DNA of 64,000 bases from Odoribacter sp. AF15-53 (lineage in GTDB: Bacteria; Bacteroidota; Bacteroidia; Bacteroidales; Marinifilaceae). The DNA is taken from contig NZ_QUHC01000008.1 in the NCBI RefSeq assembly GCF_003479425.1, positions 146,600-210,599 on the forward strand, read 5' to 3'. Shown one piece after another: positions 38,689 to 47,869 of the stretch (positions are counted from its first letter, which is position 1; each line of letters opens with the position of its first letter). The notes beneath the pieces were generated by a model, which had not been told where the DNA came from, did not search any database, and worked only from the letters and a program-made list of their open reading frames with translations. Position numbers and translations under genes: made by a program.

Positions 38689-38723
38689 TGTAACATTGAT
38701 GTAACCGAATCGTATTATTTAGG
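38689..38723 (+). promoter_or_regulatory. PHO-box-like site and promoter of the porin gene
   Basis: Two TGTAAC direct repeats start exactly 11 bp apart (38689 and 38700). Ten nt after the second comes TATTTAGG (38716-38723), the likely -7. The same repeat, period and 10-nt distance recur at pstS, where a PhoB-type regulator is expected. Confidence 0.65.
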
Positions 38724-38796
38724 AAACCTTTTCAGTCTACTTTAGCTGCCGAAAACAAGAGGTATTTAATTTTAATATTAACTAAAAGTTTGACAA

Positions 38797-39783
38797 ATGA
38801 AAAGGATTTTAATTAGTGTGGTTTTAGTTGCTATTTGTTTAAGCAGTTTCGCTCAACAACAAGAAGAAAAGAAGAAATTTCAAATTAAAGGGCAACCTAT
38901 CGTTACCGTGTTTGCCAATTATCACGCAGGAATCGGGAGGGCGAACAAAGAATCCGGGTTCGCATTGGATCGTGCCTATCTCGGTTACCAATTCTCTTTA
39001 ACGGAAAAACTCGGCGGAAAAGTTGTTTTCGACATGGGTTCCACGAAAGTATCCGGTTCGGATCTTGAAAGAGTGGCTTACGTGAAAAACGCAATGTTAA
39101 CCTGGAAAACCGGAAACTTCTCTTTGGATTTCGGTTTGATCGGCCTGGAGCAGTTTAACGTGCAGGAAAAATTCTGGGGATATCGCTATATCATGAAGTC
39201 TTTCCAGGATGAATACAAGTTCGGTTCCAGTGCTGACATGGGAATTCTGGGTAAATACAAGTTCACGAAATGGCTTTCTGCCGACGTGACGATCAGCAAC
39301 GGGGAAGGGTACAAGAAATTGAACGGTGACAACAAGTACAGGTATGCCGCAGGCGTGACCGTTACTCCTCTTGAATCATTAACTCTTCGCACTTATTACG
39401 ATCTGGCCAGCAAAAATGTAGAAGATGACGATACGAAAGATCAACAGAATCTGGCCTTCTTCGCCGGGTACAAACACAAACTCTTCTCTATCGGTGCCGA
39501 ATACAACCAAATGTTCAATACCAAGTACAAAGAAGACAAAGATCAATCCGGTTATTCTGTTTATTCAACCGTTAAATTGGAAGAGAAATTCAACATCTTC
39601 GGAAGATACGACAACCTGAGTTCTAAAGACGATTGGAGCAGTGCTGACGGACAAAGAATCCTCGTTGGTTTGCAATACGCCCCGATCAAACAGTTGAAGA
39701 TTGCCCCGAACTTCTCTACATGGAATCCAAGAGACGGTGAATCAAGCTCTTTCGTCTATCTGAATATTGAATTCAAGTTGTAA
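38797..39783 (+). CDS. outer-membrane porin of the phosphate locus
   Basis: 328 residues. It has a signal peptide (MKRILISVVLVAICLSSFAQ) and then alternating amphipathic strands with aromatic belts, ending in the outer-membrane C-terminal pattern SSFVYLNIEFKL. Its size and strand count suit a 14-16-stranded barrel. It stands directly upstream of pstS with its own TGTAAC repeats, so it is inferred to admit phosphate, the role OprP/OprO or PhoE play elsewhere. No close match to OprP was recognised, so 'phosphate-selective' is from context. Confidence 0.78.
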   Translation: MKRILISVVLVAICLSSFAQQQEEKKKFQIKGQPIVTVFANYHAGIGRANKESGFALDRAYLGYQFSLTEKLGGKVVFDMGSTKVSGSDLERVAYVKNAMLTWKTGNFSLDFGLIGLEQFNVQEKFWGYRYIMKSFQDEYKFGSSADMGILGKYKFTKWLSADVTISNGEGYKKLNGDNKYRYAAGVTVTPLESLTLRTYYDLASKNVEDDDTKDQQNLAFFAGYKHKLFSIGAEYNQMFNTKYKEDKDQSGYSVYSTVKLEEKFNIFGRYDNLSSKDDWSSADGQRILVGLQYAPIKQLKIAPNFSTWNPRDGESSSFVYLNIEFKL

Positions 39784-39835
39784 CATTATTGTAACAAATG
39801 TGCAACATTCATGTAACAAGATTCATCTAAACTTG
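39779..39835 (+). promoter_or_regulatory. PHO-box-like array and promoter of pstS
   Basis: Four repeats start exactly 11 bp apart: TGTAAC at 39779 (overlapping the porin stop), TGTAAC at 39790, TGCAAC at 39801 and TGTAAC at 39812. Ten nt after the last lies TAAACTTG (39828-39835), one base from TAnnTTTG. In E. coli the PHO box is also a tandem 11-bp unit replacing the -35 region. Confidence 0.72.
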
Positions 39836-39882
39836 CAGTGTAATAAATGAATCAGAAGACGTTGAAATTAATACTATCAGAA

Positions 39883-40938
39883 ATGAAAAACTTACTTATC
39901 ATTATTTTGGCGATTGCTATTGCATCTTGTGGAAACTCTAAAAAGAAGGATTCGGACAACAAGAAGATGAATATTGCTGCAGCTGGCGCAACCTTCCCGC
40001 TACCGTTCTACAACCTGGCTTTCAAAACCTACCAGGAAAAAACGGGTAACACGGTAACCTACGGGGGTATCGGTAGTGGCGGCGGGATCAGAAGCCTGAA
40101 AGACAAGATCGTGGATTTCGGGGGATCGGATGCTTACCTTTCAGACGCGGAGATGCAGGAAATGCCCTACGCAACGGTACATATTCCCACTTGCATGGGA
40201 GCCGTGGTAATGGCCTACAACATGCCGGAATTGAAAGATTTGAAACTTTCCGGAGAGGTCGTTGCAGACATCTACCTGGGCAAAATCACCAAATGGAATG
40301 ATGCTAAAATTCAGGAATTAAATCCCAGGATAACTCTTCCCGATAAAGGAATGACCCCGGTATACCGTTCTGACGGTAGCGGTACGACCTTCGTTTTCAG
40401 CGATTACCTGACAAAAGTAAGTAATGACTGGAAAGAAAACGTGGGAACCGGGAAATCTCTAAAATGGCCGGTAGGTCTGGCAGCTAAAGGGAATCCAGGT
40501 GTAGCCGGAACCATCAGTCAGACTCCGGGAGCTATCGGATACGTGGGATCGGAATACGCATTCTCCCTGAACATCCCCATGGCGCAAATGAGGAACAGTT
40601 CCGGTAACTTCATCATACCAAACACAGAGAGTATCTCGGCTGCAGCCAAAGGAGAAATGCCTGCCGATACCCGAACCATGATCACCAATTCATCCGCACC
40701 GGATGCTTACCCAATCAGTTGTTTCACCTGGATCATCCTCTACAAGGAACAAGCCTATGCCAACAGAACTCTGGCACAAGCACAAGCTACCGTGAAATTA
40801 CTCGACTGGATGTTAAGCCCGGAAGCACAAGCCTTAACAACCAAAGTTCACTACTCTCCCCTCCCTCAAACAGCCGTGGCTAACGCCAAAACACTATTAA
40901 ACTCTATAAGTTTCGAGGGCAAACAAGTCCTAAAATAA
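39883..40938 (+). CDS. pstS: phosphate ABC transporter, phosphate-binding lipoprotein
   Basis: 351 residues from ATG 39883; an in-frame ATG at 39847 would lie almost on the predicted transcript start and would hide the signal peptide. The lipobox is AIASC with Cys16. The phosphate-binding motifs GAGATFPLPFYNLAF-like (AAAGATFPLPFYN), GGSDAYLSD and YRSDGSGTTFVFSDYL are intact. It captures phosphate outside the inner membrane. It is first in pstSCAB-phoU-phoBR. Confidence 0.95.
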   Translation: MKNLLIIILAIAIASCGNSKKKDSDNKKMNIAAAGATFPLPFYNLAFKTYQEKTGNTVTYGGIGSGGGIRSLKDKIVDFGGSDAYLSDAEMQEMPYATVHIPTCMGAVVMAYNMPELKDLKLSGEVVADIYLGKITKWNDAKIQELNPRITLPDKGMTPVYRSDGSGTTFVFSDYLTKVSNDWKENVGTGKSLKWPVGLAAKGNPGVAGTISQTPGAIGYVGSEYAFSLNIPMAQMRNSSGNFIIPNTESISAAAKGEMPADTRTMITNSSAPDAYPISCFTWIILYKEQAYANRTLAQAQATVKLLDWMLSPEAQALTTKVHYSPLPQTAVANAKTLLNSISFEGKQVLK

Positions 40939-40940
40939 AC

Positions 40941-41028
40941 AAAGTTACAAGTTCGCAAGTTGCAAGTTACAGGTTCAAAACTTGCCTACTTGCAACTTGT
41001 AACCTATAACTTGTAACCTGTAACCTGC
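40941..41028. repeat. dispersed TTACAAGTTACAGG repeat, copy 3, in pstS-pstC spacer
   Basis: GTTACAAG/GTTGCAAG/GTTACAGG units on the left and CTTGTAACCTATAACTTGTA on the right form a large imperfect hairpin that fills the spacer. It ends 4 nt before the pstC ATG. It may tune the PstS:PstC ratio by blocking decay or transcription. Confidence 0.75.
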
Positions 41029-41031
41029 ATT

Positions 41032-41883
41032 ATGCGTGATCTTATTTTTAAACGATTACTCTCTGTTTGTTGTATCCTGATTTTACTGATCAGTGCCGGA
41101 ATGATCTATTCACTTGTCAGCGGATCCGTTCCCACTTTAAGTCACTACGGATTCTTCCAATTCATCGGGTCGACAGAATGGGATCCCCACCCGGATAGAG
41201 AGACTTACGGAGCGCTCTCGTTTATCGTGGGCACGCTTCTCACTTCTTTTTTGGCGCTGATATTCTGCATTCCGTTCTCTTTACCCGTAGCTCTTTTCAC
41301 CGGAGAATTTTTCCGAGGTAAAAAAGTGGCTGTTTTTATCAGTTCGATTATAGACCTACTCGCCGGAATTCCCTCCATTGTTTACGGTTTATGGGGGTTC
41401 TACACCTTCCGCCCGATCATCATCGAATTAGGCATCAACTCGCAAGGGTTCGGGATATTAACATCATCTATCATACTGGCAATCATGATTATTCCCTATG
41501 CATCCTCCCTTAGTGGCGAATTTATCTCTATGGTTCCGAATGAACTGAAAGAAGCTGCATACAGTTTGGGAGCAACTCGTTTCGAGGTGATAAAAACTGT
41601 AACTTTCCCCTCGGCCGGTTCCGGAGTCTTCGCCAGTTATATTTTAGCTCTTGGCCGGGCGTTAGGTGAGACGATGGCCGTGACCATGCTTATCGGGAAC
41701 ACAAACAATTTACCGGGTTCTCTTGCAGACACGGGTAACACCATGGCAAGTATCATTGCGAACCAATTCGGAGAAGCCGACGGACTTAAATTAAGTTCCC
41801 TAATCGCTATCGGATTATTACTATTCCTGATCACGGCTCTTATTAACCTCGTGGCAAAACTCGTCATCAAGAAACTTAATTGA
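41032..41883 (+). CDS. pstC: phosphate ABC transporter permease PstC
   Basis: 283 residues with six membrane segments. The EAA loop KEAAYSLGATRFEVIKTVTFP is present, as are YGALSFIVGTLLTS and GRALGETMAVTMLIGN. It forms the transmembrane channel with PstA. It is separated from pstS by a repeat-filled spacer and from pstA by 7 nt. Confidence 0.95.
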   Translation: MRDLIFKRLLSVCCILILLISAGMIYSLVSGSVPTLSHYGFFQFIGSTEWDPHPDRETYGALSFIVGTLLTSFLALIFCIPFSLPVALFTGEFFRGKKVAVFISSIIDLLAGIPSIVYGLWGFYTFRPIIIELGINSQGFGILTSSIILAIMIIPYASSLSGEFISMVPNELKEAAYSLGATRFEVIKTVTFPSAGSGVFASYILALGRALGETMAVTMLIGNTNNLPGSLADTGNTMASIIANQFGEADGLKLSSLIAIGLLLFLITALINLVAKLVIKKLN

Positions 41884-41890
41884 TCGCAAA

Positions 41891-42754
41891 ATGAGTAGTT
41901 TAAGATATAGAACCATTAAAGACAAGACTTTCTTTTATACCACTTGTTTCCTGGCTTCCCTGACGGTAATCCCGCTATTCGCAATCATCTGGGAACTAAT
42001 CAAGAAAGGATACAAACAAATCAACTGGAGTTTTTTCACGGAAAGCGCTCCCAGCACGCTGGATGCCATGCTGGCCAGAAACACGGGAGACATTATCCCC
42101 GGTGGTATTGCCAACGGGATCACCGGTACACTGCTTATGGTGGCATTGGCTGCCGTGATCGCTATTCCGATTGGAATTATGGTCGGCATACATTTATCGG
42201 AACACCCGAAAACAAAATTTTCAAATATCACACGCTTCCTGACGGACTTGATTCAGGGTAGTCCCTCCATTGTCATCGGTATTATCGCCTATGCCTGGAT
42301 CGTGAAACCCCTGGGAAGTTATTCCGCCCTTGCCGGAAGTGTTGCCCTCAGTATCATGATGCTTCCCTTGATCATCCGTTCCACGGAAGAGACTTTAAAA
42401 ATGCTTCCGGGCAGCCTGAAAGAAGCTGGCCTTGCCCTGGGAGCCTCTTACACCAGCGTTATATTAAAAGTATTATTGCCTGCCGCATTCGGAGGATTGT
42501 TCACCGGTATTCTGTTAGCCATTTCACGGGTAATGGGAGAAACAGCCCCCCTTATGCTAACCGCCCTGGGAAGTACCGCTGTGAACTGGGATGTTCTTAA
42601 ACCGACAAGCGCCGTCCCCCTGTTGATCTGGGAATTCTACAACGATCCCAACCTGATCGACATGATCTGGAGCTCGTCTCTCTTCCTGTTAATGTTAATC
42701 TTGGCCCTCAATATAATAGCAAAACAAATAGCAAAAAAATGGAGAGTCCAATAA
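41891..42754 (+). CDS. pstA: phosphate ABC transporter permease PstA
   Basis: 287 residues with six membrane segments. PstA features: GGIANGITGTLLMVALAAVI, the EAA loop KEAGLALGASYTSVILKVLLP, and ISRVMGETAPLMLTALG. It pairs with PstC in the inner membrane. Confidence 0.95.
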   Translation: MSSLRYRTIKDKTFFYTTCFLASLTVIPLFAIIWELIKKGYKQINWSFFTESAPSTLDAMLARNTGDIIPGGIANGITGTLLMVALAAVIAIPIGIMVGIHLSEHPKTKFSNITRFLTDLIQGSPSIVIGIIAYAWIVKPLGSYSALAGSVALSIMMLPLIIRSTEETLKMLPGSLKEAGLALGASYTSVILKVLLPAAFGGLFTGILLAISRVMGETAPLMLTALGSTAVNWDVLKPTSAVPLLIWEFYNDPNLIDMIWSSSLFLLMLILALNIIAKQIAKKWRVQ

Positions 42755-42790
42755 TTCTCCGATCGTAAATCATATAATCACTCCATAAAC

Positions 42791-43549
42791 ATGAATCCAA
42801 TATTACAACTCAAAAACGTATCCATCTCATATACTCCCGGAAAAAATGCCGTGCAGGAAGTTAGCGCTGATATTGTCGAAAAGAAGATCACGGCAATTAT
42901 GGGGCCTTCCGGATGCGGGAAAAGCACGTTGTTACGAGCCATCAACCGGATGCACGAACTGTACCCGGATATCAAAACTACCGGAGAGATTATTCTCAAC
43001 AACAAGAATATATTAAAAACCAACCCCATGGAGGTTCGCCGCATGGCAGGAATGGTTTTCCAACGCCCGAACCCGTTTCCCACGATGAGTATCTATGACA
43101 ACGTGATCGCCGGTTACAAATTAAACGGTATATCCCTCCCGAAACAGGAAAAAGATAAACTGGTGGAGGAAAGCCTGAAAAATGTCGGTCTCTGGGAGGA
43201 AGTGAAAGATTCTCTGTTCAAAAAAGGGACATTTCTCTCAGGAGGTCAGCAACAACGTTTATGCATTGCCAGGGCTTTAGCACTAAAACCCAAGGTATTA
43301 CTCATGGACGAACCGACATCCGCCCTGGACCCGATAGCCACGAACCGGATAGAAGAACTGCTATTGGATCTGAAAAACGAATTCACCATCCTGATCGTTA
43401 CTCACAACATGTCACAAGCAGCCCGCATTTCGGACTACTCGATGTTCATGTATCTGGGAAACCTGATCGAATACGACGAAACACAAAAAATGTTCACAAA
43501 TCCAAGTGATAAACGTACCGAAGAATACCTGACGGGACAATTCGGATAA
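42791..43549 (+). CDS. pstB: phosphate ABC transporter ATPase PstB
   Basis: 252 residues. Walker [13 protein letters not shown] signature [15 protein letters not shown], Walker [12 protein letters not shown] and the switch histidine in VTHNM are all intact. It drives phosphate import. It starts 36 nt after pstA. The 138-nt gap to phoU contains a further AT-rich repeat of the 6901 family. Confidence 0.96.
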   Translation: MNPILQLKNVSISYTPGKNAVQEVSADIVEKKITAIMGPSGCGKSTLLRAINRMHELYPDIKTTGEIILNNKNILKTNPMEVRRMAGMVFQRPNPFPTMSIYDNVIAGYKLNGISLPKQEKDKLVEESLKNVGLWEEVKDSLFKKGTFLSGGQQQRLCIARALALKPKVLLMDEPTSALDPIATNRIEELLLDLKNEFTILIVTHNMSQAARISDYSMFMYLGNLIEYDETQKMFTNPSDKRTEEYLTGQFG

Positions 43550-43552
43550 TTC

Positions 43553-43680
43553 TGTAATTTATGATTTTAGACGAAGTGACTCCAATCGCACAAGGCTAAT
43601 ATTTTAGTAATCATAGAATCATCGAATCGTCAAATCCCTGAATCTATTTATCTTTTAGTTTTTAACTTTCAATTTTTAGC
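43553..43680. repeat. AT-rich repeat remnant between pstB and phoU
   Basis: TTTATGATTTTAGACGAAGT and later AATCATAGAATCATCGAATC resemble the arm cores of the rpoB-rpoC and corA repeats, with TTTTAGTTTTTAACTTTCAA at the right end. Degenerate, with no clean hairpin. Confidence 0.5.
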
Positions 43681-43687
43681 TTAAATC

Positions 43688-44365
43688 ATGTCTACCATAA
43701 GAGAAAAATACCTGGAGAAAATCAAAGAAGATTTTGAAGTCCTGTCCACTATCGTGTTACAACAAATGGAGCTTATCATGATAGCCACCGAGGACAACAA
43801 GAACACGGAACTATACTCGAAAATCGAGCAGAACGAAGTCATTATCGACAGCCTGGAAGTCAAGATCAGGGACGAAGTTATCAACTCGATCGTGCTCTAT
43901 TGCCCGCGAGCCAGTGATTGCCGGAAGATCATGTCGTACCATGACATGACCGCTTACCTGGAACGAATTGGCGATCTATTATTGAACATAGCCGACTTTC
44001 TCCGGGAAGTGGAACTTCAGGGTTCCCTTTACGACACTTTTCACGAGATCATTTTATTGCAACTGGAAACAGTTAAGAAAATGACACAAAATGCTATCTT
44101 TGCTTTTACATGTGAAGACGAAAATTTGGCAAAAGAGATTATCCGGACAGATGATCTAGTGGATAACAACCACAAGGAGATTGTTCACGGAATACCTCTT
44201 CATTTTGTAGGCAGGACGATCAAAGACCAGGACATGCTGGATGCCCTCTCCTTAAGCGGGATGTCATACAACATCGAGCGGATCGGCGATAATGCCACAA
44301 ACATCGCGGAGGCCGCCATCTACTTGCTAGAAGGGAAGAATGCAAAACATATTCATAACAACTAA
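43688..44365 (+). CDS. phoU: phosphate signalling regulator PhoU
   Basis: 225 residues, all alpha. It has two repeated three-helix halves with metal-binding acidic pairs (RIGDLLLNIADFL; RIGDNATNIAEAA). It links PstSCAB activity to PhoR signalling and limits phosphate uptake. It lies 12 nt before the response regulator gene. Confidence 0.93.
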   Translation: MSTIREKYLEKIKEDFEVLSTIVLQQMELIMIATEDNKNTELYSKIEQNEVIIDSLEVKIRDEVINSIVLYCPRASDCRKIMSYHDMTAYLERIGDLLLNIADFLREVELQGSLYDTFHEIILLQLETVKKMTQNAIFAFTCEDENLAKEIIRTDDLVDNNHKEIVHGIPLHFVGRTIKDQDMLDALSLSGMSYNIERIGDNATNIAEAAIYLLEGKNAKHIHNN

Positions 44366-44377
44366 ACTTGGAAAACA

Positions 44378-45061
44378 ATGGATAAACAGCGAATTCTAGT
44401 GGTCGATGACGAAGAAGATTTGAGAGAAATTTTGAAATTCAACTTGGAAAGCGAGGGGTATCTGGTAGATACCGCACCTTCCGCGGAAGAAGCCTTGAAA
44501 ATGCTCTCCGAAACCTATGACCTGATCTTGCTAGATGTCATGATGGGAGGTATGTCCGGTTTCAGAATGGCAGAAAAACTCCGGAAAGATCTTCACAATG
44601 CAACCCCGATTATCTTCCTGACTGCTAAAGACACCGAGAACGACATGCTTACCGGCTTTAATATTGGTGGGGATGATTACATATCAAAGCCCTTTTCAAT
44701 CAAAGAAGTTTCGGCCCGGGTAAAAGCCGTGATGAAAAGAGCGGGTTCGTTGGATGCTTCTAACAAGAAACAAACGATTGATGTCGGGAAAATGCATATT
44801 GATTTAGCCACGAAATCCGTTTCGATCGACGAACACATCATCCCGATCACTAAAAAAGAGTTCGAGATTCTGAACATGCTGGCACAATCTCCCGGAAAAA
44901 TATTCTCCCGCGAGGATATTCTCAACAAAGTATGGAATGACGACAGCTACGTGCTCGAACGCACGGTCGACGTACATATCACCCGGTTGAGAAAGAAACT
45001 GGGCGAGCAAGGGAAACATATCGTCAACCGCTCCGGGTATGGCTATTGCGTGGAACTTTAA
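44378..45061 (+). CDS. phoB: phosphate-regulon response regulator (PhoB-type)
   Basis: 227 residues. The receiver domain has phospho-acceptor Asp53 (LILLDVMM), acidic pair Asp11/Glu12 region and Lys104 (ISKPF). The C-terminal winged helix is of OmpR/PhoB type (TKKEFEILNMLAQSPGKIFS, VDVHITRLRKKLG). It should bind the 11-bp TGTAAC repeats upstream. The pairing with a PAS-containing kinase 24 nt downstream, right after phoU, gives the PhoB/PhoR assignment. Confidence 0.88.
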   Translation: MDKQRILVVDDEEDLREILKFNLESEGYLVDTAPSAEEALKMLSETYDLILLDVMMGGMSGFRMAEKLRKDLHNATPIIFLTAKDTENDMLTGFNIGGDDYISKPFSIKEVSARVKAVMKRAGSLDASNKKQTIDVGKMHIDLATKSVSIDEHIIPITKKEFEILNMLAQSPGKIFSREDILNKVWNDDSYVLERTVDVHITRLRKKLGEQGKHIVNRSGYGYCVEL

Positions 45062-45085
45062 ACGTTAACACAAAAACTATTTTCA

Positions 45086-46846
45086 ATGAAATTATCCTAT
45101 AAACAGAAGTTATTCATTTACTTCTTCATCGTGTTTGCAGCTTTCACTGTCATCATTATCTTTTTCCAGCAAAGCCGGGAAAAAAGCTACAAGACAGAAA
45201 CCCTACGTACCACGCTGGACGACTACTCGGACATTATCGCCCGGTATATCCAACAACATCATCTGATCGATCATCAACACATCGACTCGTTGAACAACAT
45301 GCTGATCCTCCTGCCTTCGAACCTGCGATTAACCATTATCAATCACGATGGCAAGGTGTTGTATGACAACAATCTGGACAACGAGAAAGATATCGAAAAC
45401 CATTTGCAACGTCCCGAAATTCAGACCGCCCTGATCCAAAAAACGGGAACCGCCACACGTCTTTCACAAAGTACCGGGATCGAATATTACTATTTCGCCA
45501 AGGATTACATGAATTTCTTTATCCGTGTCGCTCTTCCCTATGATATCGAGGTCCAGAATTTCCTGAAAACAGATAATATATTTTTATATTTTATCACATT
45601 ACTATTCTTCATCACGCTGATTTCATTGATTTACCTCTCCGACCGTTTCGGGAAAGCCATTTCCAGTTTGAAAGATTTTATCGTCTCTGCCGATAACAAT
45701 AATGTCAATTACAAGAACATTCACTTCCCTAACACGGAACTGGGAGAAATCGGTGAAAAAATCATTCGTAATTATCAACTTCTGGAGGAAAGTAACAAGC
45801 AAATCAAGGTAGAACAAGAGAAATTGCTTCGCCATTTTCACTACTCGGACGAAGGTATCGCCATCTTTTCTGCCAAACGGGAAAAGATATACGCAAACAC
45901 GCACTTTATCCAATACTTGAATACCGTTCTTGACGAACCCACATTCAAAATCGAAGGTTTACTGGAACAACCGGACTTTAAGGAAGTGAACGACTTCCTG
46001 CAAAAGAATACCCCGGTAAACCCCAATACCACAAACATTCCCGTGTACCAAAACAAAATCAGCAAAGGAGGCAAGCATTTCGCCATAAAATTGCTAATTT
46101 TCACGGACAACAGTTTCGAAATCACACTGAACAACATTTCGGATAACGAGAAAAACAGACTGTTGAAACAAGAGATGACAAACAACATCGCCCATGAATT
46201 GAAAACTCCGGTAAGCAGTATCCGCGGTTATATCGAAACGCTCCTGGAGCAACCCAATATCGCCCCGGATAAACAACATTTCTTCCTTGAACGTACCTAT
46301 TCACAAATCGTACGTCTGTCCGACCTGATCCGGGATATCGCTTTGATCACCAAGACTGAAGAAGCCTCCGAACTTTTCGAGAAAGAGGGGATTAATATAC
46401 ATAACACGTTGCAGGAAGCTATTGAGGACCTGCATGATCCAATTATAGCACATGGTATTTCGGTAAAAAACGAGATCGATCCGAAAATCTTTATCGAGGG
46501 CAACAAAACATTGATCTACGCCATTTTCCGCAATCTAATTGAAAATTCGATCAATTATGCGGGTGACGGCATCACCATCGGGATAAACAACTATACGGAA
46601 GATAGTGAATTTTACTACTTCTCTTACTACGACACGGGACGAGGAATTGAAGAAAGCCATTTAAACCGGATATTCGAACGCTTCTACCGGGTATGCGAGG
46701 GACGCAGCAGACAAACGGGAGGTTCCGGCTTGGGACTCTCCATCGTGAAAAATGCTATTCTCTTCCATAAAGGCGATATATCCGCCAAGAACAGAAAGGA
46801 TGGGGGATTAGAATTTTTGTTCTCGTTAAAAAAAACACTCTTTTAA
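45086..46846 (+). CDS. phoR: phosphate-regulon sensor histidine kinase (PhoR-type)
   Basis: 586 residues. Two membrane helices (about residues 9-28 and 164-184) flank a ~135-residue periplasmic domain. A HAMP-like/PAS-like region follows (about 190-350), then the HisKA domain with His370 in NIAHELKTPVSSIRG and the ATPase domain with NLIENSINYAG, YDTGRGI and GGSGLGLSIVK. It is the cognate kinase for the preceding regulator. It is longer than E. coli PhoR (431 residues) because of the sensory loop. A clean terminator follows. Confidence 0.88.
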   Translation: MKLSYKQKLFIYFFIVFAAFTVIIIFFQQSREKSYKTETLRTTLDDYSDIIARYIQQHHLIDHQHIDSLNNMLILLPSNLRLTIINHDGKVLYDNNLDNEKDIENHLQRPEIQTALIQKTGTATRLSQSTGIEYYYFAKDYMNFFIRVALPYDIEVQNFLKTDNIFLYFITLLFFITLISLIYLSDRFGKAISSLKDFIVSADNNNVNYKNIHFPNTELGEIGEKIIRNYQLLEESNKQIKVEQEKLLRHFHYSDEGIAIFSAKREKIYANTHFIQYLNTVLDEPTFKIEGLLEQPDFKEVNDFLQKNTPVNPNTTNIPVYQNKISKGGKHFAIKLLIFTDNSFEITLNNISDNEKNRLLKQEMTNNIAHELKTPVSSIRGYIETLLEQPNIAPDKQHFFLERTYSQIVRLSDLIRDIALITKTEEASELFEKEGINIHNTLQEAIEDLHDPIIAHGISVKNEIDPKIFIEGNKTLIYAIFRNLIENSINYAGDGITIGINNYTEDSEFYYFSYYDTGRGIEESHLNRIFERFYRVCEGRSRQTGGSGLGLSIVKNAILFHKGDISAKNRKDGGLEFLFSLKKTLF

Positions 46847-46878
46847 ACTAATAAATCCCGAACCTGAAAAGGGAATCT

Positions 46879-46909
46879 GGCTATTACAAATACTGTAATA
46901 GCCTTTTTT
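46879..46909 (+). terminator. terminator of the pho operon
   Basis: GGCTATTACA / TGTAATAGCC stem with a 5-nt loop followed by TTTTTT, 33 nt after phoR. Confidence 0.9.
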
Positions 46910-47018
46910 GATGCATTTTAATATTATTCAACGCAACCATTTCAACAATTATTCATCTATTTCATAGAAGATTGAAACAATCGACAAAAAACAACAAGTA
47001 ATAAAAAGGGGTTAATAC

Positions 47019-47699
47019 ATGAAAATTAAAAAACTAGTAACGCTAATTATTCTTTCGCTCTCAGCCGCACTCGCTTTCACTTCTTGTAGTGATGATGACG
47101 GGTACAGCTTGGACAAATTTTGGTTAGAATTCGGTACTATTGAAAAAACAAGCGATCAAGACTATAAAATCATACTGGATAAAGGTCCTATACTGTTTCC
47201 TTCTGTTTCAAACGTACCGGTTCGTTATCTGGAAAATAAAATGCGTGTGTATGCGGATTTCACCATCCTACAGGATGCCAATCCGGGAAGTAGCGTAGAC
47301 CATTACGTGAAAGTAAACGACTTACAAAAACTTCTTACAAAACCCATCGTGCCCTACACCGAAGCGATCAGCGACAGCTTGGGCATGGACCCGGTTGAAT
47401 TACCGGAATACTGGATTGCCAATGATTTCATCACCTTCCGTTTCTTCTATGCCGGAGGGGGCGAAACTCACATGGTAAATCTCACAAAGCACAAAGAATT
47501 GATCGAGGACGGGAAGGCTTTGTTGGAATTCCGGCATAATGCTTACGGAGATCCGGTAAAAGAGAGTATGAACAGTTATGTCAGCTTCCCGCTAAAAGAA
47601 ATATTTAGCGAGGTAACAGACTCTATTCAACTGCATATCAAGTACAAGGGTTTTGACAAAGAAAAATCTATCGACATTACTTATCGTCCTCGTAAATAG
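47019..47699 (+). CDS. NigD-like lipoprotein
   Basis: 226 residues. The signal peptide ends with a lipobox (ALAFTSCSDDDG, Cys24 or nearby). The layout after it, DKFWLEFGTIEK at the start, RVYADFTILQDA in the middle and a C-terminal NigD-like beta domain, matches NigD-type proteins, which are small exported lipoproteins of Bacteroidota, one of them linked to bacteriocin immunity. It is monocistronic: terminators lie on both sides. A role in immunity is not shown here. Confidence 0.82.
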   Translation: MKIKKLVTLIILSLSAALAFTSCSDDDGYSLDKFWLEFGTIEKTSDQDYKIILDKGPILFPSVSNVPVRYLENKMRVYADFTILQDANPGSSVDHYVKVNDLQKLLTKPIVPYTEAISDSLGMDPVELPEYWIANDFITFRFFYAGGGETHMVNLTKHKELIEDGKALLEFRHNAYGDPVKESMNSYVSFPLKEIFSEVTDSIQLHIKYKGFDKEKSIDITYRPRK

Positions 47700-47723
47700 G
47701 TCTCATAGTGACGATGAGATGTA

Positions 47724-47763
47724 ACGAGGAGTTTTCGGCACCGAAGACTCCTCGTATTTTTTA
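47724..47763 (+). terminator. terminator of NigD-like gene
   Basis: ACGAGGAGTTTTCGG / CCGAAGACTCCTCGT stem (15 positions with one G-U/mismatch) with a 2-nt centre, followed by ATTTTTTAT. Confidence 0.88.
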
Positions 47764-47802
47764 TACCAAAACTCTTTTTTTTCAAGATTTCTTCATCTAA
47801 TG

Positions 47803-47833
47803 TTTGGTAATTACACAAATCTACCTATCTTTG
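47803..47833 (+). promoter_or_regulatory. promoter of the tRNA(Tyr)-tRNA(Gly) operon
   Basis: TTTG (47803-47806), a 19-nt spacer, then TATCTTTG (47826-47833): both boxes perfect. Confidence 0.72.
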
Positions 47834-47869
47834 TACCCGCTTTAGACAAGCAACTGTTCTTTGAACAAT

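Noticed and set aside
40981..41028. TGTAAC strings before pstC as a third PHO box
   Set aside because: They belong to the dispersed GTTACAAG repeat, are spaced 7-9 bp instead of 11, and lack a promoter at the right distance.
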